From Acidovorax temperans (GTDB lineage Bacteria; Pseudomonadota; Gammaproteobacteria; Burkholderiales; Burkholderiaceae_C): a stretch of 64,000 nucleotides of DNA. The notes under the pieces were generated by a model. The model saw only the letters and a list, made by a program, of their open reading frames with translations. It was not told the DNA's origin and did no database searches. Both the position numbers and the translations under genes were made by a program. The stretch covers positions 558,001-622,000 of the forward strand of contig NZ_VFPV01000002.1 of assembly GCF_006716905.1 (NCBI RefSeq), in the 5' to 3' direction. Within the stretch, counting starts at the first letter, position 1, and the number at the start of each line of letters is the position of its first letter. This document shows positions 44,767 to 53,269 of this stretch, piece after piece.

Positions 44767-45693
44767 ATGAGCATGAAAATCACGCTGCGCCACTTGGAGG
44801 CTTTTCGGGCGGTCATGGTGCGCAGGACCGTCACCGGTGCCGCCGAGATGCTTGGGGTGACTCAACCCGTCGTCACCCGCCTGATTGCCGACCTGGAGCA
44901 GCGCATCGCGATTGCGCTGTTTACCCGAGACAAGGGACGCCTCGCTCCAACGCCAGAGGCCACACTGCTTTTTGCCGACGTCAATCAGTCGTTGATGGGG
45001 ATCGAGCGGATCGCGAATGCGGCAAGCGGCATCAAGGCACTGAAGCTGGGCCACCTGGAGATCGCCGCGGCCCCCAACATGGCCTTGTCCTTCCTGCCAC
45101 GCGCCATCGCCAGCTTCAGCCTGGAGCGTCCAGAGACCTTGATCACAATGCACATGCATAGCTCTTCAACCGTTCTGGATATGGTCCAGAGCGGACGCTG
45201 CAATCTGGGATTCGCCATGGTGCCCGTTCATGCGACGAGGCATGGCAATAGTGAGACCCTTGTTTCGGCCAAGATGGTTGGAGTGATTCCTGTCGGGCAT
45301 CGACTGGCGACCCGCAAGGTCCTGAACCCGGAAGATTTCGAGGGAGAAAGCTTCATCTCCATGGCGCCGCTGATGGAGACACGCATGAAGATCGACTCCT
45401 TGATGCTTTCCTACGGCGTGAACAGAAGGATCAATGTCGAAACGCAAATCTCGTCAGTCGTGATCCGATTAGTCGAAGCGGGCGCAGGAATTTCCATCAT
45501 CGATCCGCTGACGGCCACTGGCTACACCGGTGACCAGGTCAGGTTCATCCCCTTCAAGCCAGACATCTTGACCGATTACTCGATGGTCATCTCACCGAGA
45601 AACTCCTCGACCCTGGTTCTCAAGCCTTTCATCGACCACGCGCGGCGTGAGATCCGCAAGATGGTGCCCACGCATCTGATCGTCCGAGGTTGA
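44767..45693 (+). CDS. LysR-family regulator, OccR/NocR-like
   Basis: 308-residue LysR-type regulator. The N-terminus ITLRHLEAFRAVMVRRTVTG and the HTH AAEMLGVTQPVVTRLIADLE resemble the octopine and nopaline regulators OccR and NocR (family start MNLRQIEAFRAVM). The effector domain has EIAAAPNMALSFLPRAIASF and IRLVEAGAGISIIDPLTATG. It is divergent from the opine-oxidase operon and is the natural opine-responsive activator. An ATG six bases downstream (MKITLRH) is an equally plausible start. Confidence 0.88.
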   Translation: MSMKITLRHLEAFRAVMVRRTVTGAAEMLGVTQPVVTRLIADLEQRIAIALFTRDKGRLAPTPEATLLFADVNQSLMGIERIANAASGIKALKLGHLEIAAAPNMALSFLPRAIASFSLERPETLITMHMHSSSTVLDMVQSGRCNLGFAMVPVHATRHGNSETLVSAKMVGVIPVGHRLATRKVLNPEDFEGESFISMAPLMETRMKIDSLMLSYGVNRRINVETQISSVVIRLVEAGAGISIIDPLTATGYTGDQVRFIPFKPDILTDYSMVISPRNSSTLVLKPFIDHARREIRKMVPTHLIVRG

Positions 45694-45903
45694 CGAGCCG
45701 CACTTCGTGCAATTGCGTGATTTCCAGCTTGCTGAGAGCGGCTTGGCCGTCCGGTCTTCAGGTGCTTTCTCTGGTTGACTACAGCGCGTACCGCTGCACA
45801 ACGTTCATTGCGAAGACATACCGATTTACAGGCGGGAGGGGCCGTTTCCAATCAGGAAGCTCAAGTGCGTTGTCGCAAGGGTAATCTGCGATCACGTTTG
45901 AAG

Positions 45904-46392
45904 TCAGGTACTCAGATCCAGAAGCTGTCGTAGCGCTGTTGATCGGCGCTCTACTTTGTTTTTCATCTTCTGTTGCGCATGGTTCGTGCTGACTGAGGTC
46001 TTCAAGGCGTGGCTTGACGATTTAAGCCACTCGCGGTCGTTGCGGTAAAGCCAGGTGTAGGTGGCAGGTGCTATGGATCGTGCCGCTTTGGCGGTCAGAC
46101 CGGGGTCACTTGCGAGTAGCTCATGCCATTCCTTGCGCGCCGCTGTTCTCCGACGCTCGAAGCGAGAACGGTTCCGTGCTTCCCGAAGACCCGGGGTTGT
46201 CCTGAGGATGCGAGTCAGTGTTTCCATCGAAAGTCGAAACTCGCTCGCTAGATTCGTCTTGTCCTCACCGGCTAGAAGTCGGATGCCCGCTCGGCGCCGA
46301 ATGAAAATCCGATGCCGACAATCATTCCTGAGGCGAGACATCGGATCCGAGCTACCCACAGGGGGGGGAAGATGGCTATGTTCGTCGTACAC
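45904..46392 (-). CDS. TniQ/TnsD-like transposition protein fragment
   Basis: A 162-residue frame whose middle resembles the C-terminal part of TniQ/TnsD target-selector proteins: RRAGIRLLAGEDKTNLASEF, RTAARKEWHELLASDPGL and SIAPATYTWLYRNDREWLKS (the A-Y-x-WLYR-x-DR-x-WL signature). The N-terminal zinc-finger half of such proteins is missing. The start (MYDEHSHLPPPVGSSD) may be artificial, made at the junction with the zeta-toxin fragment. No TnsABC genes are in the window. The gap 45694-45903 holds nothing identifiable. Confidence 0.5.
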   Translation of the reverse strand: MYDEHSHLPPPVGSSDPMSRLRNDCRHRIFIRRRAGIRLLAGEDKTNLASEFRLSMETLTRILRTTPGLREARNRSRFERRRTAARKEWHELLASDPGLTAKAARSIAPATYTWLYRNDREWLKSSSHALKTSVSTNHAQQKMKNKVERRSTALRQLLDLST

Positions 46393-46408
46393 TGATTACA
46401 GCAGGCTG

Positions 46409-47281
46409 ATGCGAACTGACGACCGCAATGCCGCCAACCTCACCCATGCGGACTGCGGCCCTTGGGCGAATAGGCTTTTGCGCGATGGAGTGGAGGGGCG
46501 GCGCAACATCATCATTGACCAAACTTCGCGTGATCCAGAAGCCCTGGCCAAGATGACCGTTGGCCTTCGTCAAGCGGGCTACCGGGTCGAACTGCATGTG
46601 ATGGCCGTAGCTGCTGCCGTCAGTGAGCAACGTATTCATGAGCGCTATGAGGGGCAAAAGGAGGCCAGCGGCTTTGGCCGCTTCTCCACCAAAGACAAGC
46701 ACGACGAGGCCTATGCGGGGGTTCATGCAACGGTAGGCGCTGCTGAGCGTGGCAATCTGGTGGATCGCCTGGTGCTGTATGACAAGTCAGCGCAGCCGAT
46801 CTATGAAAACCGACTTGAAAACGGCGCCTGGCGCTCTGCGCCAGGCGCTGACCAAGCCATGAAGGCAGAGCGCACCCGGCCCATGACGTTGCAAGAGCGC
46901 CGCGAGTACGCTGCGGGTTTTGATGCGCTGGCCGACAAGCTGGCACGCCCTGAGCGCAAGGCTACGCCCGAAGAGGTGGGCCGAATTGCAGAGATGCAGC
47001 GCAATGCGCGTTCGCTGCTTGCGGCAGAGGTATTCCGCCAGGAAAAGCCAGAGGCCGCTATGCGGCAGTTTCCCGAGCTGGCGACGGCTTATGCCAACGT
47101 GCGGGCGATTGAGGCCAAAACGAACTCTGAGCGCTTGACCGCGCAGCAGCGCGAAACGGTGATGGCTCGGGTGCGCGAGAACGTGGCGGCCAGCATCGAG
47201 CGCGGCGATGCCGCGAAGGTTGTCCGTGCGGAGCCTGAGCGGGTGTCCCGCCGCTCACAAGAGCGGGATTTGGAGCGCTGA
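46409..47281 (+). pseudogene. Zeta-toxin-family protein missing its N-terminal P-loop
   Basis: Matches the middle and C-terminal part of plasmid-type zeta toxins (UDP-GlcNAc kinase family): LMRTDDRNAANLTHADCGPW, RRNIIIDQTSRDPEALAKM, VELHVMAVAAAVSEQRIHER and the arginine-rich FGRFSTKDKHDEAY. The Walker A segment that should lie upstream is absent. The frame upstream reads YTDYSRLMR and then breaks into unrelated sequence near 46395, where the TniQ-like gene begins on the other strand. Likely inactive. A long charged C-terminal tail follows the toxin core. Confidence 0.75.
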
Positions 47282-47342
47282 CGCAGCCAATAGCCCTCCT
47301 GTGTTGAGAGGGCTAGAATTTGTTCAACCTTGGAGAATTGAC

Positions 47343-47576
47343 ATGGATGCAGCACTGCGCGAAAGAACTCGGGAGGCTATGGCTCAGACCGACGCGATTT
47401 TTGCGCTGGAAGGGTTTGAACCGACGCCTGAGAGTAGGGTGGTCAACGCTGCCATTTTGGATGGGCGCGTGACCATTCCCCAGCTCATTGCCGAAATGAG
47501 TGGCTATGTGCGTGAACATAAAACCATGAGCGGATTTGTCGAATCACGCTCATGGGCTTCATGCACCCATGGCTAA
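47343..47576 (+). CDS. VbhA-like antitoxin of a Fic toxin
   Basis: 77-residue protein: MDAALRERTREAMAQTDAIF, then ALEGFEPTPESRVVNAAILD. This fits the small VbhA family that blocks Fic AMP-transferases. Known inhibitors use an (S/T)xxxE(G/N) motif; here the Glu-Gly (LEGFEP) is kept but the residue four before the Glu is Ile, not Ser or Thr. The last eight bases overlap the Fic gene start at ATG 47569, so the two are translationally coupled. Confidence 0.8.
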   Translation: MDAALRERTREAMAQTDAIFALEGFEPTPESRVVNAAILDGRVTIPQLIAEMSGYVREHKTMSGFVESRSWASCTHG

Positions 47577-48216
47577 CGCCTACACCGATAGCAACGGCGT
47601 ATTCAAAAATCTCCTGGGGCAAACCGATGCGCAGGCTCTGCATGTTGCGGAGTACGGTTTCACCACGGCACGAAGCATTGAGATTCTGGGTGGACACGTT
47701 CAGCTTGAGGTTTCTGGCTTTGGGCTGCAGAGGCTGGCCGCGATTCATAGGCATCTTTTTCAAGACGTTTATGAGTGGGCGGGGAAAATCCGCACAGTTC
47801 CATCCTCCAAGCGCGCTGAGCTGGGCGGCGTTACCCGTTTTGCAGAGCCTGATGCCATCGTGAGCGATTGGCAGGCACTGGAGCTGCAGACGCAAAGTTT
47901 TGCCGATGCCAGGCAGCTCAGCTTTGAGGAGAAATGCGAGGCTCTGGCCTTGATCTTCATTGAGGCCAACCGCATCCACCCATTTCCCGAAGGCAACGGG
48001 CGCAGCTTGCAGGTTTTCATGCAGGAGCTGGCCTTTAAGCAGGGGGTGAAGCTGAACTATGCAAAGGTATCAGCCCGCGAATGGAATGCGGCAAGCGCTG
48101 TCAGTGGCACGCACGGACGGTTGTTTGAAGGGATGCACTTCATACCCGCCAAGCCTGATCCAGAGCCGATCAGAAGGGTTTTCAAAGCGATTGCTTCGCC
48201 TGTCTTGGAGCGCTGA
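47569..48216 (+). CDS. Fic-family AMP-transferase toxin (VbhT-like)
   Basis: 215-residue Fic protein. It has the active-site motif HPFPEGNGRS in EANRIHPFPEGNGRSLQVFM, a perfect HPFxx(G)NGR match. Before it come the Fic-core helix region LQRLAAIHRHLFQDVYEWAG and the flap-like IRTVPSSKRAELGGVTRF. Such enzymes AMPylate host proteins (gyrase subunits in related bacterial toxins) when free of their antitoxin. ATG 47569 is taken; a TTG at 47536 would add 11 residues. It is intact and paired with the VbhA-like gene. Confidence 0.9.
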   Translation: MANAYTDSNGVFKNLLGQTDAQALHVAEYGFTTARSIEILGGHVQLEVSGFGLQRLAAIHRHLFQDVYEWAGKIRTVPSSKRAELGGVTRFAEPDAIVSDWQALELQTQSFADARQLSFEEKCEALALIFIEANRIHPFPEGNGRSLQVFMQELAFKQGVKLNYAKVSAREWNAASAVSGTHGRLFEGMHFIPAKPDPEPIRRVFKAIASPVLER

Positions 48217-48232
48217 AAAAACGCGGCGCTGC

Positions 48233-48248
48233 CCCGCCTGGAGGCGGG
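48233..48248 (+). terminator. Hairpin after the Fic gene
   Basis: Perfect CCCGCC/GGCGGG stem with TGGA loop, 17 bases after the Fic stop, followed by TCGTTTCCTTCC. A plausible weak terminator. Confidence 0.45.
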
Positions 48249-48640
48249 TCGTTTCCTTCCAGGTTTCGCTATTCGCTCATCCCCTGCGGGGACTGCTGCG
48301 CAGCTTCCCAGAGTATTAGGGGAGGGGAATCACCGGGTAGCCAGAACTGCGCTCCTATTCGGAGCAGGTTTCCTGATACCCCATTCACTGCCCATGGCTA
48401 CATACGTGCAGCATCCCTGCCGAGCACTGATGTGTCATGCGGCGTCCGGCTCGAAACGAAGGTGAGCACGAACAGCCACAGCGCCGACTGCCTTCGTCAA
48501 GTCGCGCGCGCTTTGATTCCTCAAGCTGTTGTTCTTCTCTATGCCGCAAGCGCTAGAAAATTGCGGCCAGATGGCACCTTAAAAACAGCCACCGCTCTGA
48601 TCAGGTCTTCTGCCTGGTTATTTAGGCTGGAGGCCGCTGC

Positions 48641-48769
48641 CTGACCATCGTGCAAGGGGTCATCGGTTTGGCGAAGACCTTTGGTAAAACGGTGATAGCT
48701 GAGGGCGTTGAGTCAAGAGAGCATGGATGTAAGCTACTGCAGTTGGGATGCGAACTTGCCCAAGGGTAA
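48641..48769 (+). pseudogene. Remnant of an EAL-domain (c-di-GMP phosphodiesterase) protein
   Basis: One plus-strand frame reads LTIVQGVIGLAKTFGKTVIA, then EGVESREHGCKLLQLGCELA and QG before a TAA. This is the C-terminal EAL block (VIAEGVE...LLxLGCxxAQG) and nothing else of the domain. The surrounding 48249-48640 and 48770-49070 hold no other gene that I can support. Confidence 0.6.
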
Positions 48770-49070
48770 GGACGCTAGCAGGCACACGATGCGTCCTTCG
48801 TGATCCCAACGCCACAGTGATCTAGGTTCACAGTTGAACGCCAGCAACAAGCCTTCGCCGGACATTGAGTAGCAAATACTTAGTTGCTCCATTCGGCATC
48901 GAGCGGTCGTCAGTTCCCGGTATGTGGATGACCGAATTTTGCCGAAAGTGCGTGCTCGCTGCCGTTTCGTGGATGGCAACCGCTGCATAGTGACGGCTAT
49001 CACAGGGCCATGGGTCGCAGACACTATTGCCTCGTCTCAAACTATGTTGCGCTGTCTCAGCCGCTATTGA

Positions 49071-50331
49071 CCGTGAACAAGTAAGTAGAACTATGAAGTC
49101 AAAGGGCTGCCACCCACTCATTTTCGCGCCCGCGAAAAAATAAGTTCACATTAGGGAAATCCTGCAAAACTTCCCCCGATGTTTGGTAGGAGTCAGCAGG
49201 CGATGGCAATCTCACGGCCATGAAGCAAAGCAGCCTTGATCTGAGCCTGAGTACCAAGAAGGCCCGCAAGCAGGAGCTTCTTGCCCAGATGGATCTGGTG
49301 GTTCCCTGGGCTGCGTTGGTCGAGCTCATCACGCCGTATTACCCCGAAGGCAAGAACGGTCGCCCACCCTTTGCTCTGGAGACCATGCTGCGCATCCACT
49401 GCATGCAACAGTGGTTCACTTTGTCAGATCTGGCGATGGAAGAAGCCTTCTTTGATACCCCGATCTACCGGGAGTTTGCCCAGCTCGATGCCCATGGACG
49501 AATACCGGATGAGAGCACCATCCTGAGGTTTCGCCACCGGCTGGAGAAACATAAGCTGGCCGATCAGATTCTGGCCACCGTCAATGATCTGCTGGCAGCC
49601 CAGGGCTTGCTGCTCAAGGCCGGAACAGCCGTGGACGCCACCTTGATTGCAGCACCGAGTTCCACCAAGAACAAGGACAGAAAGCGCGATCCAGAGATGC
49701 ACTCCAGCCAAAAGGGCAACGAGTGGCACTTTGGCATGAAGGCCCATATCGGCGTGGACGCGGACTCTGGGCTGGTGCACACCGTCATCGGCACCTCGGG
49801 CAACGTGTCTGATGTGGTGGAAGGCAACAGTTTGCTCCATGGTCAGGAGACAGACGTCTTTGGGGATGCGGGCTACCAAGGCGCACACAAGCGCCCCGAT
49901 GCCAGCAAGGACGTCACCTGGCATGTGGCGATGCGCCCAGGCAAGCGCAAAGAGCTGGACAAAGAGAACAACCCCGTTGATGCGCTCATAGACCAAGTGG
50001 AGAAGATCAAGGCCAGCATCCGGGCCAAGGTGGAACACCCCTTCAGGGTGATCAAACGACAGTTTGGCTATACCAAGGTGCGTTACCGGGGGCTCAAGAA
50101 GAACACGTTGCAGCTCAAGACGCTGTTTGCACTATCGAACCTGTGGATGGTGCGCCACCAATTGCTGGCGGCGCAGGGATGAGTGCGTCTGCAAACAGGC
50201 AAGGGGGCCGCAAAAGCGGGGCAAATGGCCTTAATGGGCGTGAAAAATGGCTTCACGACGCGAGCAAAACGGCTGCAATTGCGTCATCTAAAAAACGGAC
50301 CGGTAGCACTTACTAATCCGAGTTGTTCAGA
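49071..50331 (+). mobile_element. IS5-family insertion sequence (ends approximate)
   Basis: Carries one intact IS5-type transposase. GTGAACAAGT near 49073 and its rough complement GAGTTGTTCAG near 50321 resemble the inner part of IS5 ends (GCGAACAAGT). The outer bases do not match well and the right end abuts the IS1111-type element, so the limits are estimates. Confidence 0.6.
49220..50182 (+). CDS. IS5-family transposase (IS5 subgroup)
   Basis: 320-residue DDE transposase: KARKQELLAQMDLVVPWAAL, RPPFALETMLRIHCMQQWFT, first Asp in GTAVDATLIAAPSSTKN, second in VFGDAGYQGAHKR, and the final region AKVEHPFRVIKRQFGYTKVR with the catalytic Glu. Full-length and apparently intact. Confidence 0.92.
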   Translation: MKQSSLDLSLSTKKARKQELLAQMDLVVPWAALVELITPYYPEGKNGRPPFALETMLRIHCMQQWFTLSDLAMEEAFFDTPIYREFAQLDAHGRIPDESTILRFRHRLEKHKLADQILATVNDLLAAQGLLLKAGTAVDATLIAAPSSTKNKDRKRDPEMHSSQKGNEWHFGMKAHIGVDADSGLVHTVIGTSGNVSDVVEGNSLLHGQETDVFGDAGYQGAHKRPDASKDVTWHVAMRPGKRKELDKENNPVDALIDQVEKIKASIRAKVEHPFRVIKRQFGYTKVRYRGLKKNTLQLKTLFALSNLWMVRHQLLAAQG

Positions 50332-50390
50332 TGGCATGGACGTCTCCACCTACACCGCCGTTGGCGCCGTCGGCCTGTTACCCGATACAA

Positions 50391-50468
50391 GGTGGGGCCT
50401 GGCGGTAACGGCATCAAAGTGCCAAAGTGGAAGTTCGTCGCAACCACCTTTGAACCGGAGGCCCCACC
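50391..50468 (+). promoter_or_regulatory. Inverted repeat covering the transposase ribosome site
   Basis: GGTGGGGCCT (50391-50400) pairs perfectly with AGGCCCCACC (50459-50468). The second arm directly abuts the transposase ATG and includes part of the GGAGG-like ribosome site. Long read-through transcripts would fold and hide the start, while transcripts begun inside would not. This resembles translational shielding known for some IS elements. Confidence 0.5.
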
Positions 50469-51512
50469 ATGCAATTTACTGCAACGCTGCCAGTCATCGG
50501 AATGGATATTGCCAAGCACGTGTTCCAGCTGCACGTCGTGGATGCCCAGACAGGCGAGGTCACCCGGCACAAGCTCAGGCGTGATCGAGTAACCGCATTC
50601 TTTGCCAATCGTCAGAAGTCCCTCGTCGCGATGGAGGCTTGTGGCGGTGCGCACCACTGGGCCAGAACGCTGCAGACGCTGGGACATGAGGTCAAGCTGC
50701 TGCCCGCCAAGCATGTTCGCGCCTTTGTGCTGCGCGACAAGACTGACGCCCGTGATGCCCAGGCCATCTGGGTAGCGGCCCAGCAACCTCACATCAAGGC
50801 CGTGCCTGTCAAGAACGAGCAGCAGCAAGCTTGCCTGACACTGCACCGTATGCGCGCTCAGCTCATGAAGGTGCGCATCATGCAAACCAACGCGCTGCGC
50901 GGGTTGCTCTACGAGTTCGGAATCGTGCTGCCTGAGGGGCACCGGGCATTGCTCAAGCTCGTTCAGGACGCACTGGCCAAAGCCCAGGAACAGCGGCTGC
51001 CAGAAGTGGTGGTCGTCAGCATTCAGGATCAACTGCGTCGTATCGACAGCCTGCAGTGCGATATCGATCAGCTGGACAAACGGCTGGCCTCGATGGTCAA
51101 GCAAAACCAGCACATGCTGGCACTGCAAGCCATACCGGGCATCGGTCCGTTGACGGCGACAGCCTTGGTATCTACTGCAACCGACCTGTCCAGCTTCGAG
51201 TCCGGCAGGCAATTCGCCGCCTGGCTGGGACTGACGCCCCGACAGACTGGCACCGGAGGGAAGACCCGGCAGTTGGGGATATCCAAACGCGGAGACCCTT
51301 ATGTGAGGACCATGCTGATGCACGGCGCTCGCGCCGTGATTGCCAGGAGTCAGCGAAGCGGCTGGATCGAGAGACTGTTACTGCGCCGCCCATACAGCGT
51401 GGTGGTCGCGGCGCTGGCCAACAAGCTGGCCCGAACAGTCTGGGCAGTCCTGGTCAAAGGCAAGGCCTTTGACCAGGTGAGATGGAATCCGGTCGACCTC
51501 GCCGCAGCCTGA
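50469..51512 (+). CDS. IS110/IS1111-type transposase (DEDD)
   Basis: 347-residue transposase. The N-terminal RuvC-like DEDD domain has VIGMDIAKHVFQLHVVD (Asp), VAMEACGGAHHWAR (Glu) and RDKTDARDAQAIW (Asp-Asp). The C-terminal Tnp2 domain has LQAIPGIGPLTATALVS and FAAWLGLTPRQTGTGGKTRQ, then GISKRGDPYVRTMLMHGARA with the catalytic Ser region. The ISKRGDPYVR style is typical of the IS1111 branch. Confidence 0.92.
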   Translation: MQFTATLPVIGMDIAKHVFQLHVVDAQTGEVTRHKLRRDRVTAFFANRQKSLVAMEACGGAHHWARTLQTLGHEVKLLPAKHVRAFVLRDKTDARDAQAIWVAAQQPHIKAVPVKNEQQQACLTLHRMRAQLMKVRIMQTNALRGLLYEFGIVLPEGHRALLKLVQDALAKAQEQRLPEVVVVSIQDQLRRIDSLQCDIDQLDKRLASMVKQNQHMLALQAIPGIGPLTATALVSTATDLSSFESGRQFAAWLGLTPRQTGTGGKTRQLGISKRGDPYVRTMLMHGARAVIARSQRSGWIERLLLRRPYSVVVAALANKLARTVWAVLVKGKAFDQVRWNPVDLAAA

Positions 51513-51772
51513 GACCACCACAATGAACTGAGAACACCAAACGCTAGGAAACCGTTTTGAAGGAGAGCATGCAAGAAGCTTGTGTGATGGGTCAACAGGT
51601 CAAACCGGGGTGGGGGCAATCCGATAGGGATACAGGGCATCAAGCCCGATGTGCAGACAGGAGCCTCACCCGCGAATGCCATCAGGGCCAGCAGGACGAA
51701 CACCCTGCACCGACAGGCCGTATGTAAGACTGCAAACCCTTCAGACCTTCACGCCGCCGAATCTTGCTCTTC
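51513..51772 (+). ncRNA. Candidate guide (seek/bridge) RNA region of the IS1111-type element
   Basis: About 260 non-coding bases lie between the transposase stop and the right repeat. In IS1111-group elements the guide RNA that pairs with target and donor DNA is made from this 3' side. The segment has several pairing stretches (for example GGGGTGGGGGCAATCC, CAGGGCATCAAGCCCGATG). Assignment is by element type and position. Confidence 0.5.
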
Positions 51773-51800
51773 TGGAGACGTCCATGTAAGGACATCCCTA

Positions 51801-52980
51801 GTGTGGTGTCTCAAAAATAGATAGAACTATTTTGACCGGTGTTGGTCGAATCAGCTTCCTTATAGGAGACTACGCTGATGGCCCACCCTGGACGCCCCGC
51901 CACGAAGCTGCAGATCACCGATGCCGAGCGCGCAGAGCTGCATGCGCGACTGCGCGTACGCAAAGCGCCCGAGGACGAGAAGCTGCGCATGCGAATCGTG
52001 CTGGGCTGCGCAGATGGGGAGTCGGGCACCATGATTGCCCAACGCTTGGGCACGACGGTGCAAACTGTCTCCAAGTGGCGGCGGCGCTACCGGGCGTATC
52101 GTCTGGCGGGTTTGACCGATGCCCCGCGCGCTGGCCGCCCGCGCAGTGTGGGCGACGAGCAGGTTCAGCTCATTGTGGACAAGGTTCGCCAGAGCAAGCC
52201 TGACAACGCCACGCACTGGAGCGTGCGCCAGATGAGTCGGCACGCTGGCGTATCGCCCGCGACGGTGCAGCGCATCTGGCATGCCTTTGGGCTGAAGCCG
52301 CACCTGCAAGAAACCTTCAAGCTATCGACGGATCCCCATTTCGTGGACAAGGTACGGGATGTGGTGGGGCTGTATATGGCACCACCCGATCGCGCCTTGG
52401 TGCTGTGCGTGGACGAGAAGAGCCAGATCCAGGCTCTGGATCGCACCCAACCAGGGTTACCACTGACGTTTGGCAAACCCAGCACGCGCACGCACGATTA
52501 CAAGCGCCATGGCACAACGTCGCTGTTTGCAGCGCTGGATGTGGCCACTGGCAAAGTCATAGGACAGCTCAAGCGCCGTCACCGCAGTGTGGAATTCCTG
52601 CAGTTCCTCAAAGCCATCGATGCAGCGGTGCCTGGCGAACAAGACATCCACCTGATCATGGACAACTACGGCACGCACAAGACGCAGGCAGTGCGGGCCT
52701 GGCTAGCAGCCCATCCTCGCTACCACGTTCACTTCACGCCCACCTCAGCGTCCTGGCTCAATCTGGTCGAGCGTTTCTTTAGCCAGATCAGCGAGCAGTG
52801 GATCAAGCGCAGCGCCCACACCAGCGTTGCTCAGCTGGAGCAATCCATACGGGAATACATTGATCGTCACAACGAGGATCCCAAGCCGTTCGTGTGGCAT
52901 AAAAGTGCGGACACCATCTTGGCATCTGTGGCGCGGGCAGCGAGTACCATTATTTGATGCTTACTTTTGAGACACCACAC
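51801..52980 (+). mobile_element. IS630-family insertion sequence, 1180 bp
   Basis: Ends GTGTGGTGTCTCAAAA (left) and TTTTGAGACACCACAC (right) are perfect inverted repeats, flanked by the TA duplication expected for this family (51799-51800, 52981-52982). Contains one intact transposase. Confidence 0.95.
51878..52957 (+). CDS. IS630-family transposase
   Basis: 359-residue transposase. The N-terminal HTH pair is [20 protein letters not shown] and [20 protein letters not shown]. The DDE core has [20 protein letters not shown] (first Asp), [15 protein letters not shown] (second Asp) and [20 protein letters not shown] (Glu). This is the standard IS630/Tc1-mariner-like pattern and looks complete. 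Confidence 0.94.
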   Translation: MAHPGRPATKLQITDAERAELHARLRVRKAPEDEKLRMRIVLGCADGESGTMIAQRLGTTVQTVSKWRRRYRAYRLAGLTDAPRAGRPRSVGDEQVQLIVDKVRQSKPDNATHWSVRQMSRHAGVSPATVQRIWHAFGLKPHLQETFKLSTDPHFVDKVRDVVGLYMAPPDRALVLCVDEKSQIQALDRTQPGLPLTFGKPSTRTHDYKRHGTTSLFAALDVATGKVIGQLKRRHRSVEFLQFLKAIDAAVPGEQDIHLIMDNYGTHKTQAVRAWLAAHPRYHVHFTPTSASWLNLVERFFSQISEQWIKRSAHTSVAQLEQSIREYIDRHNEDPKPFVWHKSADTILASVARAASTII

Positions 52981-52983
52981 TAG

Positions 52984-53132
52984 CAGGCTGCTGAAAGACC
53001 TCTTGGCCGTCCTCGGTTGGAAAAAAACGCCCGCATAGAATGGCCCACAAGCGATTTTTCTGAGGTCACCAAGGGGTAAGGCACCCTAAAAATTGCGAAT
53101 TTCCTCTTTCGAAACAGTATTTCAGCAGCCTG
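52984..53132. mobile_element. 149-bp MITE-like element
   Basis: Perfect 13-bp inverted ends CAGGCTGCTGAAA and TTTCAGCAGCCTG with no coding capacity. The ends resemble the GCAGGCCGTTGAAAAA ends of the IS at 38254. It directly abuts the TA at the right end of the IS630 element. Bases 53133-53269 beyond it hold no supported gene. Confidence 0.6.
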
Positions 53133-53269
53133 GGCGTATGTGTCGTATGTTGCACCGAACTGCTTGTGCATTTCGTTCTCTTCGGTGATTGCGAGACGTC
53201 CGTGTAATACCTACAGACCGAGCTGCGCGCCCAGAATGGGACCCTCACGACGAAGCAACTGGAACCCGT

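Larger units (their letters stand above)
50335..51786 (+). mobile_element. IS110-family (IS1111 group) element
   Basis: Perfect 14-bp inverted repeats CATGGACGTCTCCA (50335-50348) and TGGAGACGTCCATG (51773-51786). In IS1111-group elements these repeats are subterminal, so the true tips lie a few bases outside. One transposase gene and a long non-coding 3' segment complete the element. Confidence 0.85.

Noticed and set aside
46061..46408. N-terminal extension of the zeta-toxin frame up to 46061
   Set aside because: It is antisense to the TniQ-like gene, lacks a Walker A motif and is Arg/Ser-rich; only the part from about 46397 matches the toxin.
48734..49024. 96-codon minus-strand frame
   Set aside because: No family resemblance, no convincing start, and it overlaps the EAL remnant region; treated as non-coding.
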